Below, in pieces: positions 26,338 through 34,401 of a DNA stretch of 53,092 bases. The notes below the pieces were generated by a model. That model was not told the DNA's origin, did no database searches, and worked only from the letters and a program-made list of their open reading frames with translations. The stretch covers positions 1 through 53,092 of the IMG/VR virus record IMGVR_UViG_3300025086_000036, one strand, 5' to 3'. The position numbers and the translations under genes are program-made. Positions within the stretch are counted from its first letter, which is position 1. Every line of letters starts with the position of its first letter. This DNA is from a virus.

Positions 26338-28124
26338 GCTCTACCACCTTCACTAGCAATCCATTGGTACGGTTGAGTTGCTCCCTTTTTATTATGTAGT
26401 ATAGGTTTCTCCATTACCTCAGACATTTTCTCTTTTATTCTAGTTAGTAATTCTTTATGGATATTAGAATAAGTTTCAACTAATTCTTGCTTGAACTTGT
26501 CTATTCCTTCAGGGGTTCTCTCCTTTCTTAGTTTTCTTAGAGCGAGTTGTAGATTTCTATCACCTAGCAGGTATCCTTCTAGTTGTACTAGCATAGTAAG
26601 TAAGTCTGAAAATTGCAATGATTGTTTAGATGATACCTTGAAGTCTTTCAACTTCTTTCGTGTGTCTCCTACTTCACCTAAATAATTACCAATTGGGTCA
26701 TCATCAACATCCTCGAATAAAAATTGTAATGTTGGAATACGTTGTGGGTCAGTTATAGAAACAGTTCCTTCTGCTTTCTCTTCCATTTCTTTTAATGCCG
26801 CTAATATCTGTTCAGGTTCTCCAAACTCAACATCACCAACTCTCATGTTTTTTACAGAGCGTCTAACTCTAGAACCAAAAATATGCCCTAGTTCTTTTCT
26901 AACTAATTCTTGTTGTGGCTTGGATGAACTTCCTTCCATTATAGCAACAAGTGCATCTCGCAAATCTGTCTTTAGAGTATATCTTCTAACTTGTGTTTTA
27001 GAAACTAATTCTTCATACTCTTTTCCTAGTTCTGCATTATACACTGCTGTTTTGAATTGACCATATCCTTTTGTTTGAGTTGGTGCAATACCTTTTTCAC
27101 GTTGATATTTACTAGAAACCCCAGTCTTTACAAACTTATTATACAATGCAACAATCTCTGCGTTGTCTACAAGACCATCTCTAATGTTCTGCATAAATTG
27201 CTTCTCTTGTAGAGACTGCTTAGTTTGAGTTTTAACAAATCCAACATCTAGATTCAAAGTATCGTTATTCAAAATGTAATCCAAAGCAGGATATATTCTA
27301 CTAGTTGAGGCTGAACTCTTTTCTGCTCCAAAGAACTCTCGCTGTATTGTTTTCATTGCTCTACTAATACTCTTAACATTTTCAAAGTCAGTCAAGTTCG
27401 GCATAAATGGTTCTCTTGCTTGTCCTCTTATTGAACTAATAACCATCTTCAGATAATCTACTGCGAATGAATCTGATATAGTTGAAACATCTAACTTCTG
27501 AGAAGATATAACATCGTCTTCCTTATACTCATCAAGACCAAACACTTTCCCTAAGACAGTTCTAACAATTTCTTTATCCGGTTTTCCACCTTGTAATAGT
27601 TTAGCCTGTTCAGGACTCATAAACTCAGGAAGAGTAACTGTCAACTTGCTACCTGAAACAAATGAAAGACCTTCTAATTTATCAGTTTCAAATGTCAAAG
27701 GCAATTGTAGTTCTATACCATCTGTAATATAACCATAAAGTTCGGGCTTGTCTTTGATGTAATTGAATATCTTCTCACCATTTTCTTCATCCCACTTGAG
27801 TAGTCTACTAGTCTTAGCCCCTGATTTAGCAGTTCCTTTTTCTAAGAAACTAATTAGAGGTTTGTGATTACCTGCAAGAAAGTCCTCATATAATTTTATT
27901 TCTTTAGGATTCTTATAATCATCATCTTTTTTTGAAGCACCTAATTTATCCAACAGAGGTTGAAACGCTTTCTCAGGTAAACCATCTTCTACCAAGTTAT
28001 TGATTGCCCTTCTAATTTGAGACTTACCATGATTAGCAAGTATCTCATCAAAGTTACCTGACTTTCTAGAAGCAACAATCTTATCACTGAGAGTTTGCCT
28101 TTTCAGAATCTCTGTCCAATTCAT
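26334..28124 (-). CDS. Tagged large late protein (596 aa)
   Basis: Begins MNWTEILKRQTLSDK, a clear W-peptide. The rest is helical and charged with no recognised catalytic motif. Size, tag and neighbours suggest an internal virion protein. It overlaps the neighbours by 4 nt on both sides. Confidence 0.6.
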   Translation of the reverse strand: MNWTEILKRQTLSDKIVASRKSGNFDEILANHGKSQIRRAINNLVEDGLPEKAFQPLLDKLGASKKDDDYKNPKEIKLYEDFLAGNHKPLISFLEKGTAKSGAKTSRLLKWDEENGEKIFNYIKDKPELYGYITDGIELQLPLTFETDKLEGLSFVSGSKLTVTLPEFMSPEQAKLLQGGKPDKEIVRTVLGKVFGLDEYKEDDVISSQKLDVSTISDSFAVDYLKMVISSIRGQAREPFMPNLTDFENVKSISRAMKTIQREFFGAEKSSASTSRIYPALDYILNNDTLNLDVGFVKTQTKQSLQEKQFMQNIRDGLVDNAEIVALYNKFVKTGVSSKYQREKGIAPTQTKGYGQFKTAVYNAELGKEYEELVSKTQVRRYTLKTDLRDALVAIMEGSSSKPQQELVRKELGHIFGSRVRRSVKNMRVGDVEFGEPEQILAALKEMEEKAEGTVSITDPQRIPTLQFLFEDVDDDPIGNYLGEVGDTRKKLKDFKVSSKQSLQFSDLLTMLVQLEGYLLGDRNLQLALRKLRKERTPEGIDKFKQELVETYSNIHKELLTRIKEKMSEVMEKPILHNKKGATQPYQWIASEGGRA

Positions 28125-29233
28125 TGTATCCCTCTTATTGTTTCAAACCATCTCACCGATTTGTTAGTTTTGCGCCTAAAGTTTTGTCGGTTTCTCACAA
28201 AAGATTGCTTTCTTCTTGTATCTTCTATTAATTTTTTTACGTCAGGCCAAGAACTATCTTTCTTAGCCTCTGAAACTATTTGACCCATATTGCTTTCTAG
28301 ATTTTTTGTAGAAACATCATAAACTCTTCCTTGAAAAGTTTTGGGTAATGGACTACCTTTCCCCACAAACTCAGCGATAATACTATTTCTCGCCTTTTCA
28401 TCTTTAAGAATTAAATGCATTAATTTTTTATGTTGTATAATAGCCTGTTTTACTGTCAAGCCTATCATTTTTTCAAGTATAGCATCTGTATCAAGTTCAA
28501 AATGACTGGGTACTATATCAATAAATTGTTTTAAATGTTTCTTTATTACATCCATTAATTCAATAGGTGGTTCAAGTGGCTCAGATTCTTCAATCATTTT
28601 TTCTATTGCAACTATAAACTTAGATTCATTTACTTTTCCATTAGTATCTAACACATCATATTTCTCTGCTTCCTGTATCCACCTATTATGTTGTTGTACA
28701 GTTCTTTGGCTTGCTCCGTATCTTGGGGTTGAACCCGGATTGCTAGTTCTTTGACTATCTATTAGTTCTTTTCTAGGTGAGAAGAAATACTCAACCGCTT
28801 CGGGATATTGTTCTCTAAACTTAATATCAGCATCTAACTTTGCTTTCATTGGCCCATCTATATGATACATTGGAAATCTTTTACGAAGTTCTTTCTGTTT
28901 TAAGTTACCAATTCTCCTTTCAGTTATCATACGAAGCCCTTGCCAAACTTTCTTATTATCACCATATTTCATGTGTCTAGGAGAATTACTCATAACCGTT
29001 GTTTTACTTCCTTCTGCATCTTGAACTTCATGTGTGATAGTAGGGTCAATATATCCCTTTTCCATTTGAATTATCTTAACATCCAAATCTAAAGCATTTA
29101 GGTCGTTTACTAATTTATCAGGATTCATTTCAAAGTGTTGACTAGATTCAGCATCCCCAAACGCCATAGGAACATATTCTCCTTGTGCAACTTCCATCAT
29201 AGGTGGGGCTTTCAGAATATCCATCCAACTCAT
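28121..29233 (-). CDS. Tagged late protein (370 aa)
   Basis: ATG 29233 is chosen over an in-frame start 9 nt upstream because GGTGATT lies close before it and because it gives MSWMDILKAPPMM, the W-peptide. The product is helical with a Lys/Arg-rich C-terminus (RKQSFVRNRQNFRRK) ending SVRWFETIRGIQ, where RWFETIRG is a second tag-like stretch. No enzyme motif. Confidence 0.6.
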   Translation of the reverse strand: MSWMDILKAPPMMEVAQGEYVPMAFGDAESSQHFEMNPDKLVNDLNALDLDVKIIQMEKGYIDPTITHEVQDAEGSKTTVMSNSPRHMKYGDNKKVWQGLRMITERRIGNLKQKELRKRFPMYHIDGPMKAKLDADIKFREQYPEAVEYFFSPRKELIDSQRTSNPGSTPRYGASQRTVQQHNRWIQEAEKYDVLDTNGKVNESKFIVAIEKMIEESEPLEPPIELMDVIKKHLKQFIDIVPSHFELDTDAILEKMIGLTVKQAIIQHKKLMHLILKDEKARNSIIAEFVGKGSPLPKTFQGRVYDVSTKNLESNMGQIVSEAKKDSSWPDVKKLIEDTRRKQSFVRNRQNFRRKTNKSVRWFETIRGIQ

Positions 29234-29238
29234 TGTAA

Positions 29239-29421
29239 TCACCTAGAATTAAAACCTGTTTTTTTCTCTGCCTCTGTAAGTTCTTCTTCAGTCGCCATCA
29301 TATCATCAGGAATATGACCACATTTATCTTCCATACACCATCTAAGAGAAGGGTCTTTGTATGGTGTCCCACACTTAGGACATTTATCTTTTGTATTTTT
29401 TATTATGTCTTTCCAACTCAT
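29239..29421 (-). CDS. Tagged small zinc-ribbon protein
   Basis: A 60-residue protein, MSWKDIIKNTKDK (W-peptide) joined to a zinc ribbon CPKCGTPYKDPSLRWCMEDK with a further Cys (CGHIP), that is C-x2-C ... C-x4-C. It shows most clearly the tag as a separable N-terminal module followed by an independent domain. Confidence 0.65.
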   Translation of the reverse strand: MSWKDIIKNTKDKCPKCGTPYKDPSLRWCMEDKCGHIPDDMMATEEELTEAEKKTGFNSR

Positions 29422-29437
29422 TGTAACATCTCCTGTA

Positions 29438-29701
29438 TCAAAGTAATTTTTTAAGTTCTTCTTGCATTTTTAGATAACCTTTATTTTCTAAATCCCCATG
29501 CACTCTTGCACCATATTCGTTGTCTTCAATTAGTTGTTTAATTTCTACTTTATCCATTGGAGGCAAATCTTTTAGATTTTCTTCATACATAGTGGCTAAA
29601 GTATTTGACCTAAGTACTTCTTCTCTACTTCCATAAAAATGTATTAGGGCTTGTATAACTTTTTCTCTCAGGTCTTCTTTTAATATATTCTTCCAACTCA
29701 T
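29438..29701 (-). CDS. Tagged small helical late protein
   Basis: An 87-residue protein with N-terminus MSWKNILKEDLREKV (W-peptide) followed by an acidic helical segment. It overlaps the upstream gene by 4 nt. Unknown function. Confidence 0.6.
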   Translation of the reverse strand: MSWKNILKEDLREKVIQALIHFYGSREEVLRSNTLATMYEENLKDLPPMDKVEIKQLIEDNEYGARVHGDLENKGYLKMQEELKKLL

Positions 29702-30354
29702 TGTAACTTATCCTCCATTTGCTTTCTAACATCTAACCAAACTTCGGGATGATTCTGTGCTAACACTTCTTTGATGATTTGCATTTGATGAATGATAACA
29801 GTGTCTTGTCTCTTGTGGACTAACTTACCCTTGAACTCCATTAGATACTTCAATGACTCACGAACCTCTTTCGCCAACTTAGTTAGTGAATCTATGTACT
29901 TAGCATCCAAATCATCTGAATCCATGAGTTGGTCTAACTTACCTTCAAGCCTAGAGATGTTACCACTAAGAGTATCAATCTCATTTACTTCCTTAACTGC
30001 TAGAATATGTGCGGCGGCTTTTTGGACTAGAGGTTGAGTGTGTTGTTTTATGTGTCTGACAACTTGCTCCTTAGAACTACCTACAATCTTAGCCGCTAAA
30101 TCAGGAGTCATATCTCCACTGTAAAGTTCTTGCTCAATTTCTGAACGGTTCTCATATGTACATAGTTTACATCTTGGATTTGAAGCATCTGCATATCCTT
30201 CCATGTGATTACGTTGATGTTTTGCACTTGTGCCACTAGGCCAATTCATTCTAATATCCAAATCATCAGGTGAACAAATCATAGTCTCCAAATCAGATTC
30301 AAGGGATTCCCTGTCCTCATGATTACAAAGCCTACAACGTTTTCTTGTCACCAT
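29698..30354 (-). CDS. Protein with tandem CxxC...HxxxH modules, terminase small subunit candidate
   Basis: A 218-residue protein built from two similar N-terminal modules. Each has C-x-L-C-x4-R (CRLCNHEDR and CKLCTYENR) and, about 40 residues later, H-x3-H (KHQRNHME and RHIKQHTQ), consistent with a duplicated zinc-stabilised DNA-binding domain; the second includes a helix-turn-helix-like stretch. The C-terminal half is a long coiled coil. A DNA-binding, oligomerising protein in the packaging gene cluster is a reasonable terminase small subunit, but this is inference. Confidence 0.55.
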   Translation of the reverse strand: MVTRKRCRLCNHEDRESLESDLETMICSPDDLDIRMNWPSGTSAKHQRNHMEGYADASNPRCKLCTYENRSEIEQELYSGDMTPDLAAKIVGSSKEQVVRHIKQHTQPLVQKAAAHILAVKEVNEIDTLSGNISRLEGKLDQLMDSDDLDAKYIDSLTKLAKEVRESLKYLMEFKGKLVHKRQDTVIIHQMQIIKEVLAQNHPEVWLDVRKQMEDKLQ

Positions 30355-30435
30355 TTAATATTCACCACAATAAGGACACATAGTTCCTGACCAGTTATCT
30401 TCATCAATTTTCTTTATTCCTCTACAACAACTCAT
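30355..30435 (-). CDS. 26-residue zinc-ribbon peptide
   Basis: A short frame from ATG 30435 after a GGTGAG ribosome site, overlapping the stop of the upstream gene (ATGA) and ending one base before the next ATG. The product holds MSCCRG and MCPYCGEY, two cysteine pairs that could form one zinc site. The gap it fills would otherwise be empty, which supports it. Confidence 0.5.
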   Translation of the reverse strand: MSCCRGIKKIDEDNWSGTMCPYCGEY

Positions 30436-31517
30436 AATCTCACCAACATATCTTGCCAACTATCAAACGACTTCTTCTCTTCATCGGGTTCAGGTCTTTC
30501 ACCAAACTTGAGTGGACTTCTTGCCACATCTCCACTTGTCTGTTTGTAGTGCATTGCCATTCCTTTTGACTTGGCACGAATAACAGCCATCCTCTTAATC
30601 TGCCTTCTAGACAACTTGAACCAACACTCTTCAATATCATTTGGAACATTTAGATTCTTCAATGTCTTAACAGCGTCTGATTCTTTCTCTGTCCTAATAT
30701 CAAAAGACTGATTTTTGAACATTCTATAAATGGTAGAATCAGGAAATGAACCTGTTGTACCCTTGCCTTTATCCAAAGCAGAATCAATTACTTGTCTGAT
30801 AACTGATATTGTTAGAGCAGTAGTTGCAGCCTTCGCTCCTTCAATGGGTACGGGGTTATCTTTTCCAATAGTTAACTTAGCCTCATCTAAACGCTTTATT
30901 GCATTTTTAACAATAGTGTGTAAACTAGGGGAATTGAAAGGAGATGTATTACCATCTCCATAAAGTACTTGCCACATTGGGGGTTTTGCAGTACCAGTGC
31001 TAGTACTGTACCATTCTGCATCTTTAGCAGGAACATCCTCATCTTTTAATTCTCTAACTATTTCATATTGGTCAGTTCTATAATGACCATAAATAGGCTT
31101 AGTAGATATAACTGTCCCATCATCATCATCCCAGTTACTTGGGTTTGAAAACTTAATATTTCTAGGGTCTGCTTTAGTTCCTTGAATACCATTCATCACA
31201 CTATCTAATGCTATAAGTGCTTTCTCTTGTTCAGGACTCATGGAAGGAGAATTAAATATAGTCTTTAACGCCTTAAAAATCTGTACTCCGCCTTTACCCT
31301 TTATCTTAGTTCCAACCTTTCCCTTGATTCTACCTGATATACCTTGATTCTTTACTAAATCTAGTAAACTCATTCCACTTGCTTCAGGACTTATCATACC
31401 AATAGTATCACCAGTAAGACTTTCAGCCTTTCTTTCCCAAACCTCAAACTCTTGTCTAAATGACTTAGCCTGAATATCAGTAGTGGCCTTACTACCATCA
31501 GGTAGTTTTACTGGCAT
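30432..31517 (-). CDS. Uncharacterised late protein with C-terminal W-peptide
   Basis: About 361 residues from ATG 31517; a GTG at 31556 would extend it into the upstream gene by 59 nt and is less likely. The product is mixed and charged, with Gly/Lys-rich sequence near residue 75 (GRIKGKVGTKIKGKGG). Its C-terminus reads KKSFDSWQDMLVRL, matching S-W-x-x-(M/I)-L-(V/K). Function unknown; tag at the C-terminus suggests virion association. Confidence 0.55.
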   Translation of the reverse strand: MPVKLPDGSKATTDIQAKSFRQEFEVWERKAESLTGDTIGMISPEASGMSLLDLVKNQGISGRIKGKVGTKIKGKGGVQIFKALKTIFNSPSMSPEQEKALIALDSVMNGIQGTKADPRNIKFSNPSNWDDDDGTVISTKPIYGHYRTDQYEIVRELKDEDVPAKDAEWYSTSTGTAKPPMWQVLYGDGNTSPFNSPSLHTIVKNAIKRLDEAKLTIGKDNPVPIEGAKAATTALTISVIRQVIDSALDKGKGTTGSFPDSTIYRMFKNQSFDIRTEKESDAVKTLKNLNVPNDIEECWFKLSRRQIKRMAVIRAKSKGMAMHYKQTSGDVARSPLKFGERPEPDEEKKSFDSWQDMLVRL

Positions 31518-32319
31518 ACCTTTCTTTTTTCTTACGGGCTTTTTTCCTGTTACCACGTCTTTTTCCCCCTCCTGTTTTATTGTTGAATAATGCCGATGTT
31601 CCTGTTGCAGTAGTAGTAACTGCCCCTCCCATTCTTAGTATGTTAAACCAAGAATCATCATCGGCGTTTACTGAACCCTGCATAGTCGCACTATGATGAA
31701 GACTATCAAACTTGCTAATATTAACATTAGTACCTTTATTCGATGCTTCTACAAACTCCCACATTTTCAATCTAGGACTAATACCATGTTCTCTAGCCCA
31801 TGCAATTGTTTTCATATCATTTTCTTTAGCCTTTGTTCTTAACTCACTAACAACCTTAGAAGCCGCTTCACGAATGTTTTCATCCACCGAATAGTGTTGA
31901 GACAAACCATCTAATGCTTGTATCTCTTTATCCATCATTCCATAAGCAACTAGTTCCTGTGCATTTGCATCTTTCATTTTAGCATGTAAAAAATTACTAG
32001 AATTAGCCTTTTTCCATTCTTGCCATTCTCTAGCGAATACAGGGTCTTCCATTGTTATTTTATGAAGATACTCATGGGTAAGAGTATCACTAAGTAAATC
32101 TACTACCTTTTCTTCAGAAACTTCAGGGTTATCCATTAATTTCTTAAACGCATTTAGGAAGACAGTGGTTTCACCAGTCTTAGGTTTGTAAACTCCGGTC
32201 ATAGTTATAGGTGGTTTATTGATTTGTTTTAGAAACCAATTAACTCCACTCAATACTTTACCTGCTTTTCCTCCTAATTTAAATTGGAAGTCTTTTCTAA
32301 TTGGGTCAAAGTAACTCAT
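31498..32319 (-). CDS. HExxH zincin metalloprotease-like late protein, internal W-peptide
   Basis: About 273 residues from ATG 32319, which overlaps the previous small gene by 4 nt. LTHEYLHKI (near residue 85) is an HExxH zinc-protease motif, with candidate third ligands downstream. Near residue 225 the stretch DDSWFNILRMGG matches the tag, now internal between the catalytic part and a Lys/Arg-rich, Gly-rich tail. A virion-associated protease carried by the particle, or a second maturation protease, is possible. HExxH is seen; activity is inferred. Confidence 0.6.
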   Translation of the reverse strand: MSYFDPIRKDFQFKLGGKAGKVLSGVNWFLKQINKPPITMTGVYKPKTGETTVFLNAFKKLMDNPEVSEEKVVDLLSDTLTHEYLHKITMEDPVFAREWQEWKKANSSNFLHAKMKDANAQELVAYGMMDKEIQALDGLSQHYSVDENIREAASKVVSELRTKAKENDMKTIAWAREHGISPRLKMWEFVEASNKGTNVNISKFDSLHHSATMQGSVNADDDSWFNILRMGGAVTTTATGTSALFNNKTGGGKRRGNRKKARKKKERYASKTT

Positions 32320-32420
32320 TCTACATACGCTCCACAATAAGAACAGAAACAACCCTGACTTGAAAACTCTATCATCCTAAACCACTCACAAGAAAAACAA
32401 ACACCAACAAACGGTTGCAT
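32316..32420 (-). CDS. 34-residue zinc-ribbon peptide with W-peptide-like segment
   Basis: A frame from ATG 32420 that overlaps the neighbours by 1 and 4 nt. The product holds VCFSCEWFRMIEF and GCFCSYCGAY: four or more cysteines for one zinc site, with EWFRMIEF in the loop resembling the late-protein tag. The fill of an otherwise empty gap and tight overlaps support it. Confidence 0.5.
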   Translation of the reverse strand: MQPFVGVCFSCEWFRMIEFSSQGCFCSYCGAYVE

Positions 32421-33067
32421 CAGTTACCACCTAATCTTTTTCTCCTATCTGCTAGTTGTGCATTATCTGTTAAACTAGCACCCCAAGTAGGTTGCCACAA
32501 GTTTATGAATACAGAATCTTTTACTTTGAATCTTTCACCCCAACCATGAACACTGTCTAAACGAATTATCTTTTTAGGTATGTCAATTCGTGAACCTCCT
32601 CCGTACTTTATTGTTCCACTTTTCCCAGTTATAATATCACTTAATTTTAGATTGGGATTTCTAGAACCGTCAATGTAAGCATTTCCACCATCTAGAATAG
32701 AATAACGGACAATAGCATCTACATTACCTCTACCATTTGCATCCTTCTCACCTGCTGAAACAAAGGAATAGAAGTTACGGCCTCTTCGACTTAGTTTATC
32801 TATTTGCTGTACTAATTGATACAGAGGATATTTTGTTTCATCTTTTACTCTACCCGTATTTCTTACTTGTGCTTCAAAGTGAGGTCTAGCAATAACAGCA
32901 GTTCCTCCATCTAACTGAAAAAGAAACCCATCATCGTAAGATGGCGATTGTCTGTCTTGATATAATCTATCGTGAAACTTACCGTACCCTCTAAGATGGT
33001 TAACTGTGCCATCTGCACCTGATAACTTCAACAAATCAAACCATGACGGACTATCCTCAAAGGGCAA
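32420..33067 (-). CDS. Tagged late protein, possible DNA/RNA or sugar-processing fold unknown
   Basis: A 215-residue protein. No ATG precedes the conserved part, so TTG 33067 is the likely start, with AAGGGGG upstream and coupling to the 27-residue frame before it. Residues 7-16 (PSWFDLLKLS) are the W-peptide. The rest is beta-rich (for example FQLDGGTAVIARPHF, YSILDGGNAYIDG). No enzyme motif recognised. First sizeable gene of the 33-kb late operon. Confidence 0.55.
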   Translation of the reverse strand: MPFEDSPSWFDLLKLSGADGTVNHLRGYGKFHDRLYQDRQSPSYDDGFLFQLDGGTAVIARPHFEAQVRNTGRVKDETKYPLYQLVQQIDKLSRRGRNFYSFVSAGEKDANGRGNVDAIVRYSILDGGNAYIDGSRNPNLKLSDIITGKSGTIKYGGGSRIDIPKKIIRLDSVHGWGERFKVKDSVFINLWQPTWGASLTDNAQLADRRKRLGGN

Positions 33068-33140
33068 AATGTTTTACCCCCTTCTTTTTCAAAAAATGGG
33101 CGGTAATTTTTTTACCACTAGCGATTTTTTTTTCGTTCAT
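33057..33140 (-). CDS. 27-residue basic leader peptide of the late operon
   Basis: ATG 33140 begins MNEKKIASGKKITAHFLKKK, a strongly basic peptide, and overlaps the TTG start of the next gene by 11 nt. A TATA-like TTTTATATT lies about 20 nt ahead, so the message could start at or close to this ATG. It may be a translated leader coupling the first late gene, or a real small DNA-binding peptide. Confidence 0.35.
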   Translation of the reverse strand: MNEKKIASGKKITAHFLKKKGVKHFAL

Positions 33141-33149
33141 TTTATCCTA

Positions 33150-33165
33150 TTCCCAATATAAAAAT
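33150..33165 (-). promoter_or_regulatory. Probable late-operon TATA promoter
   Basis: On the minus strand the sequence reads GATTTTTATATTGGG, an archaeal TATA box about 20-25 nt before ATG 33140. No other promoter-like gap is seen for the following 33 kb of closely packed minus-strand genes. It lacks the ACCATATGG inverted repeat found at the neighbouring promoters, so late transcription is probably controlled differently. Confidence 0.45.
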
Positions 33166-33179
33166 CATTAGTATCTAAT

Positions 33180-33392
33180 TTACTTATAGTCTGTAAGCCT
33201 TGTTTGTCTAAACACCTTATCTAGTATCACATTGGCTAACTCTTTTGTAGCCGATTTTATTGCAATCAGTTTTCTATCTAAAGAAGGCTCTAATCGGCCA
33301 TGTGCCTTAATATCGTTAATTTCTTCTCGTATGCTAGACAGAATTGCATTGGCTTTTTCTAGCAATTCACGATTTAATGCCTCATCTACCAT
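33180..33392 (-). CDS. Small helical protein
   Basis: Starting at ATG 33392 gives a 70-residue helical protein (NRELLEKANAILSSI). The open frame extends upstream to 33530, but that part crosses the degenerate operator near 33460 and a 3' hairpin, so the short form is preferred. It is the last unit before the late operon. Confidence 0.5.
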   Translation of the reverse strand: MVDEALNRELLEKANAILSSIREEINDIKAHGRLEPSLDRKLIAIKSATKELANVILDKVFRQTRLTDYK

Positions 33393-33450
33393 AGCCTTGC
33401 GTAAAGGGTTACACAAATTAACTTTGTTAATGCGTAGAGAAATAAAAAAA

Positions 33451-33486
33451 TTGTAAAGCAAAGCATATGGTTGGAGTACTTTGTTA
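33451..33486 (-). promoter_or_regulatory. Operator copy 1 (degenerate)
   Basis: On the minus strand: ACAAAGT, six nt, then ACCATATG-CT and a poor second arm. It has the arrangement of the six better copies at 34300-38153, but the palindrome is broken on one side and no ACCC-TATA box is obvious. It lies about 60-90 nt before ATG 33392. Confidence 0.45.
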
Positions 33487-33497
33487 CATAGACCACA

Positions 33498-33520
33498 AAG
33501 CCCCTTTCGGGACAATGGGC
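33498..33520 (-). terminator. 3' hairpin of the 33527-34258 gene
   Basis: AGCCC (33498 onward) pairs with GGGCT across CCCTTTCGGGACAA, directly 3' of the preceding minus-strand stop codon. It probably ends that short transcript before the next operator. Confidence 0.4.
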
Positions 33521-33526
33521 TACGTC

Positions 33527-34258
33527 TCACTCTTCTTCTTGAGTGGCATTACGAGCATCAATAGAGGCTTGCTTTCTCATTGCGATGATGTCGGGAGTAC
33601 ATTCAGATGTTGATAATGTTTCACATCTAAAATTGCAGTCAATGTTGACAGGCTCAGTTAAACCAAGAGCATCTTCAACTATACTCTGAATTAATCCAAG
33701 GTCTTGAAGTGGTGCTTGAACCATAGTAGACTCAATAACCGCTTTCCTAGCAACTTTCTCAGTTTCCCAACGAGTAGTAAATGAGAGAATAAGACCATCA
33801 GAAGAATTACTTAGAGTAGGGGTCATAACAACCGAATCATCATACATTAACTTAATTTGAGAATAATTCTTACCCGCAGTAAGAGGTAAGTCATCATGCA
33901 TATAAAGAGCAGAGCCGTTAGGTTTAGCCCATACTTCTTTAGTCGTCTCAATCTTTTCAGTAGTATAATCACCATCAAAACCATTCTCTTTGAGTTGGTC
34001 TTTCCACGCTCTAGCATCTGAGCCGAATCTTGTAGTAATAGCAACTTTACCGTTTATTGTAACATGATATTGTGTTTTACTTTCTGTTTGTGGGACTAAA
34101 CCATATGTTTCTTCAGGTACACCACTAGACCAACGAGATGAGGAACATAGAATCAAACCTTTCTCTGATAACTTCTTGGCTAACTTAGAATAAGCCTTAT
34201 CGCTCATCTTTTCCTCTGCATATTTGTATTTGGCATCTTGTACATACGTCACTGACAT
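33527..34258 (-). CDS. Uncharacterised protein of the operator-controlled region
   Basis: Start at ATG 34258 (MSVTYVQDAKYKYAEEKMSD) is chosen because a CTATATA box lies about 26 nt ahead, giving a leaderless message; longer in-frame starts would run through the promoter. The 243-residue product has an N-terminal helical part and a beta-rich middle (QYHVTINGKVAITTRFGS) and carries two CysCxxC-free Cys near the C-terminus (CNFRCETLS). No family recognised. Its promoter carries operator copy 2. Confidence 0.6.
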   Translation of the reverse strand: MSVTYVQDAKYKYAEEKMSDKAYSKLAKKLSEKGLILCSSSRWSSGVPEETYGLVPQTESKTQYHVTINGKVAITTRFGSDARAWKDQLKENGFDGDYTTEKIETTKEVWAKPNGSALYMHDDLPLTAGKNYSQIKLMYDDSVVMTPTLSNSSDGLILSFTTRWETEKVARKAVIESTMVQAPLQDLGLIQSIVEDALGLTEPVNIDCNFRCETLSTSECTPDIIAMRKQASIDARNATQEEE

Positions 34259-34280
34259 GGTATATACTCTGAATAAGTGG

Positions 34281-34337
34281 TATATAGGGTACTCGTTTAA
34301 CAAAGTATCTCTTACCATATGGTTGTAATTGCTTTGC
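34281..34337 (-). promoter_or_regulatory. Operator copy 2 with ACCC-TATA promoter
   Basis: ACAAAGT (34300-34306), ACCATATGGT (34314-34323) and a weaker right arm GCTTTGC (34331-34337) lie just upstream of ACCCTATATA (34281-34290 read on the minus strand). The TATA box is about 26 nt before ATG 34258. The spacing operator core to TATA (about 24 nt) is the same at all copies. Confidence 0.7.
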
Positions 34338-34401
34338 GATTATGAAGACCCCAAGGAGTAGAGGAGGCCATTTCTGACCCCCCCTACGGGGTTTTGCGTG
34401 T

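Noticed and set aside
33393-33530. N-terminal extension of the gene at 33180-33392
   Set aside because: The extension spans the degenerate operator and the 3' hairpin of the neighbour; a start at 33392 is more consistent.
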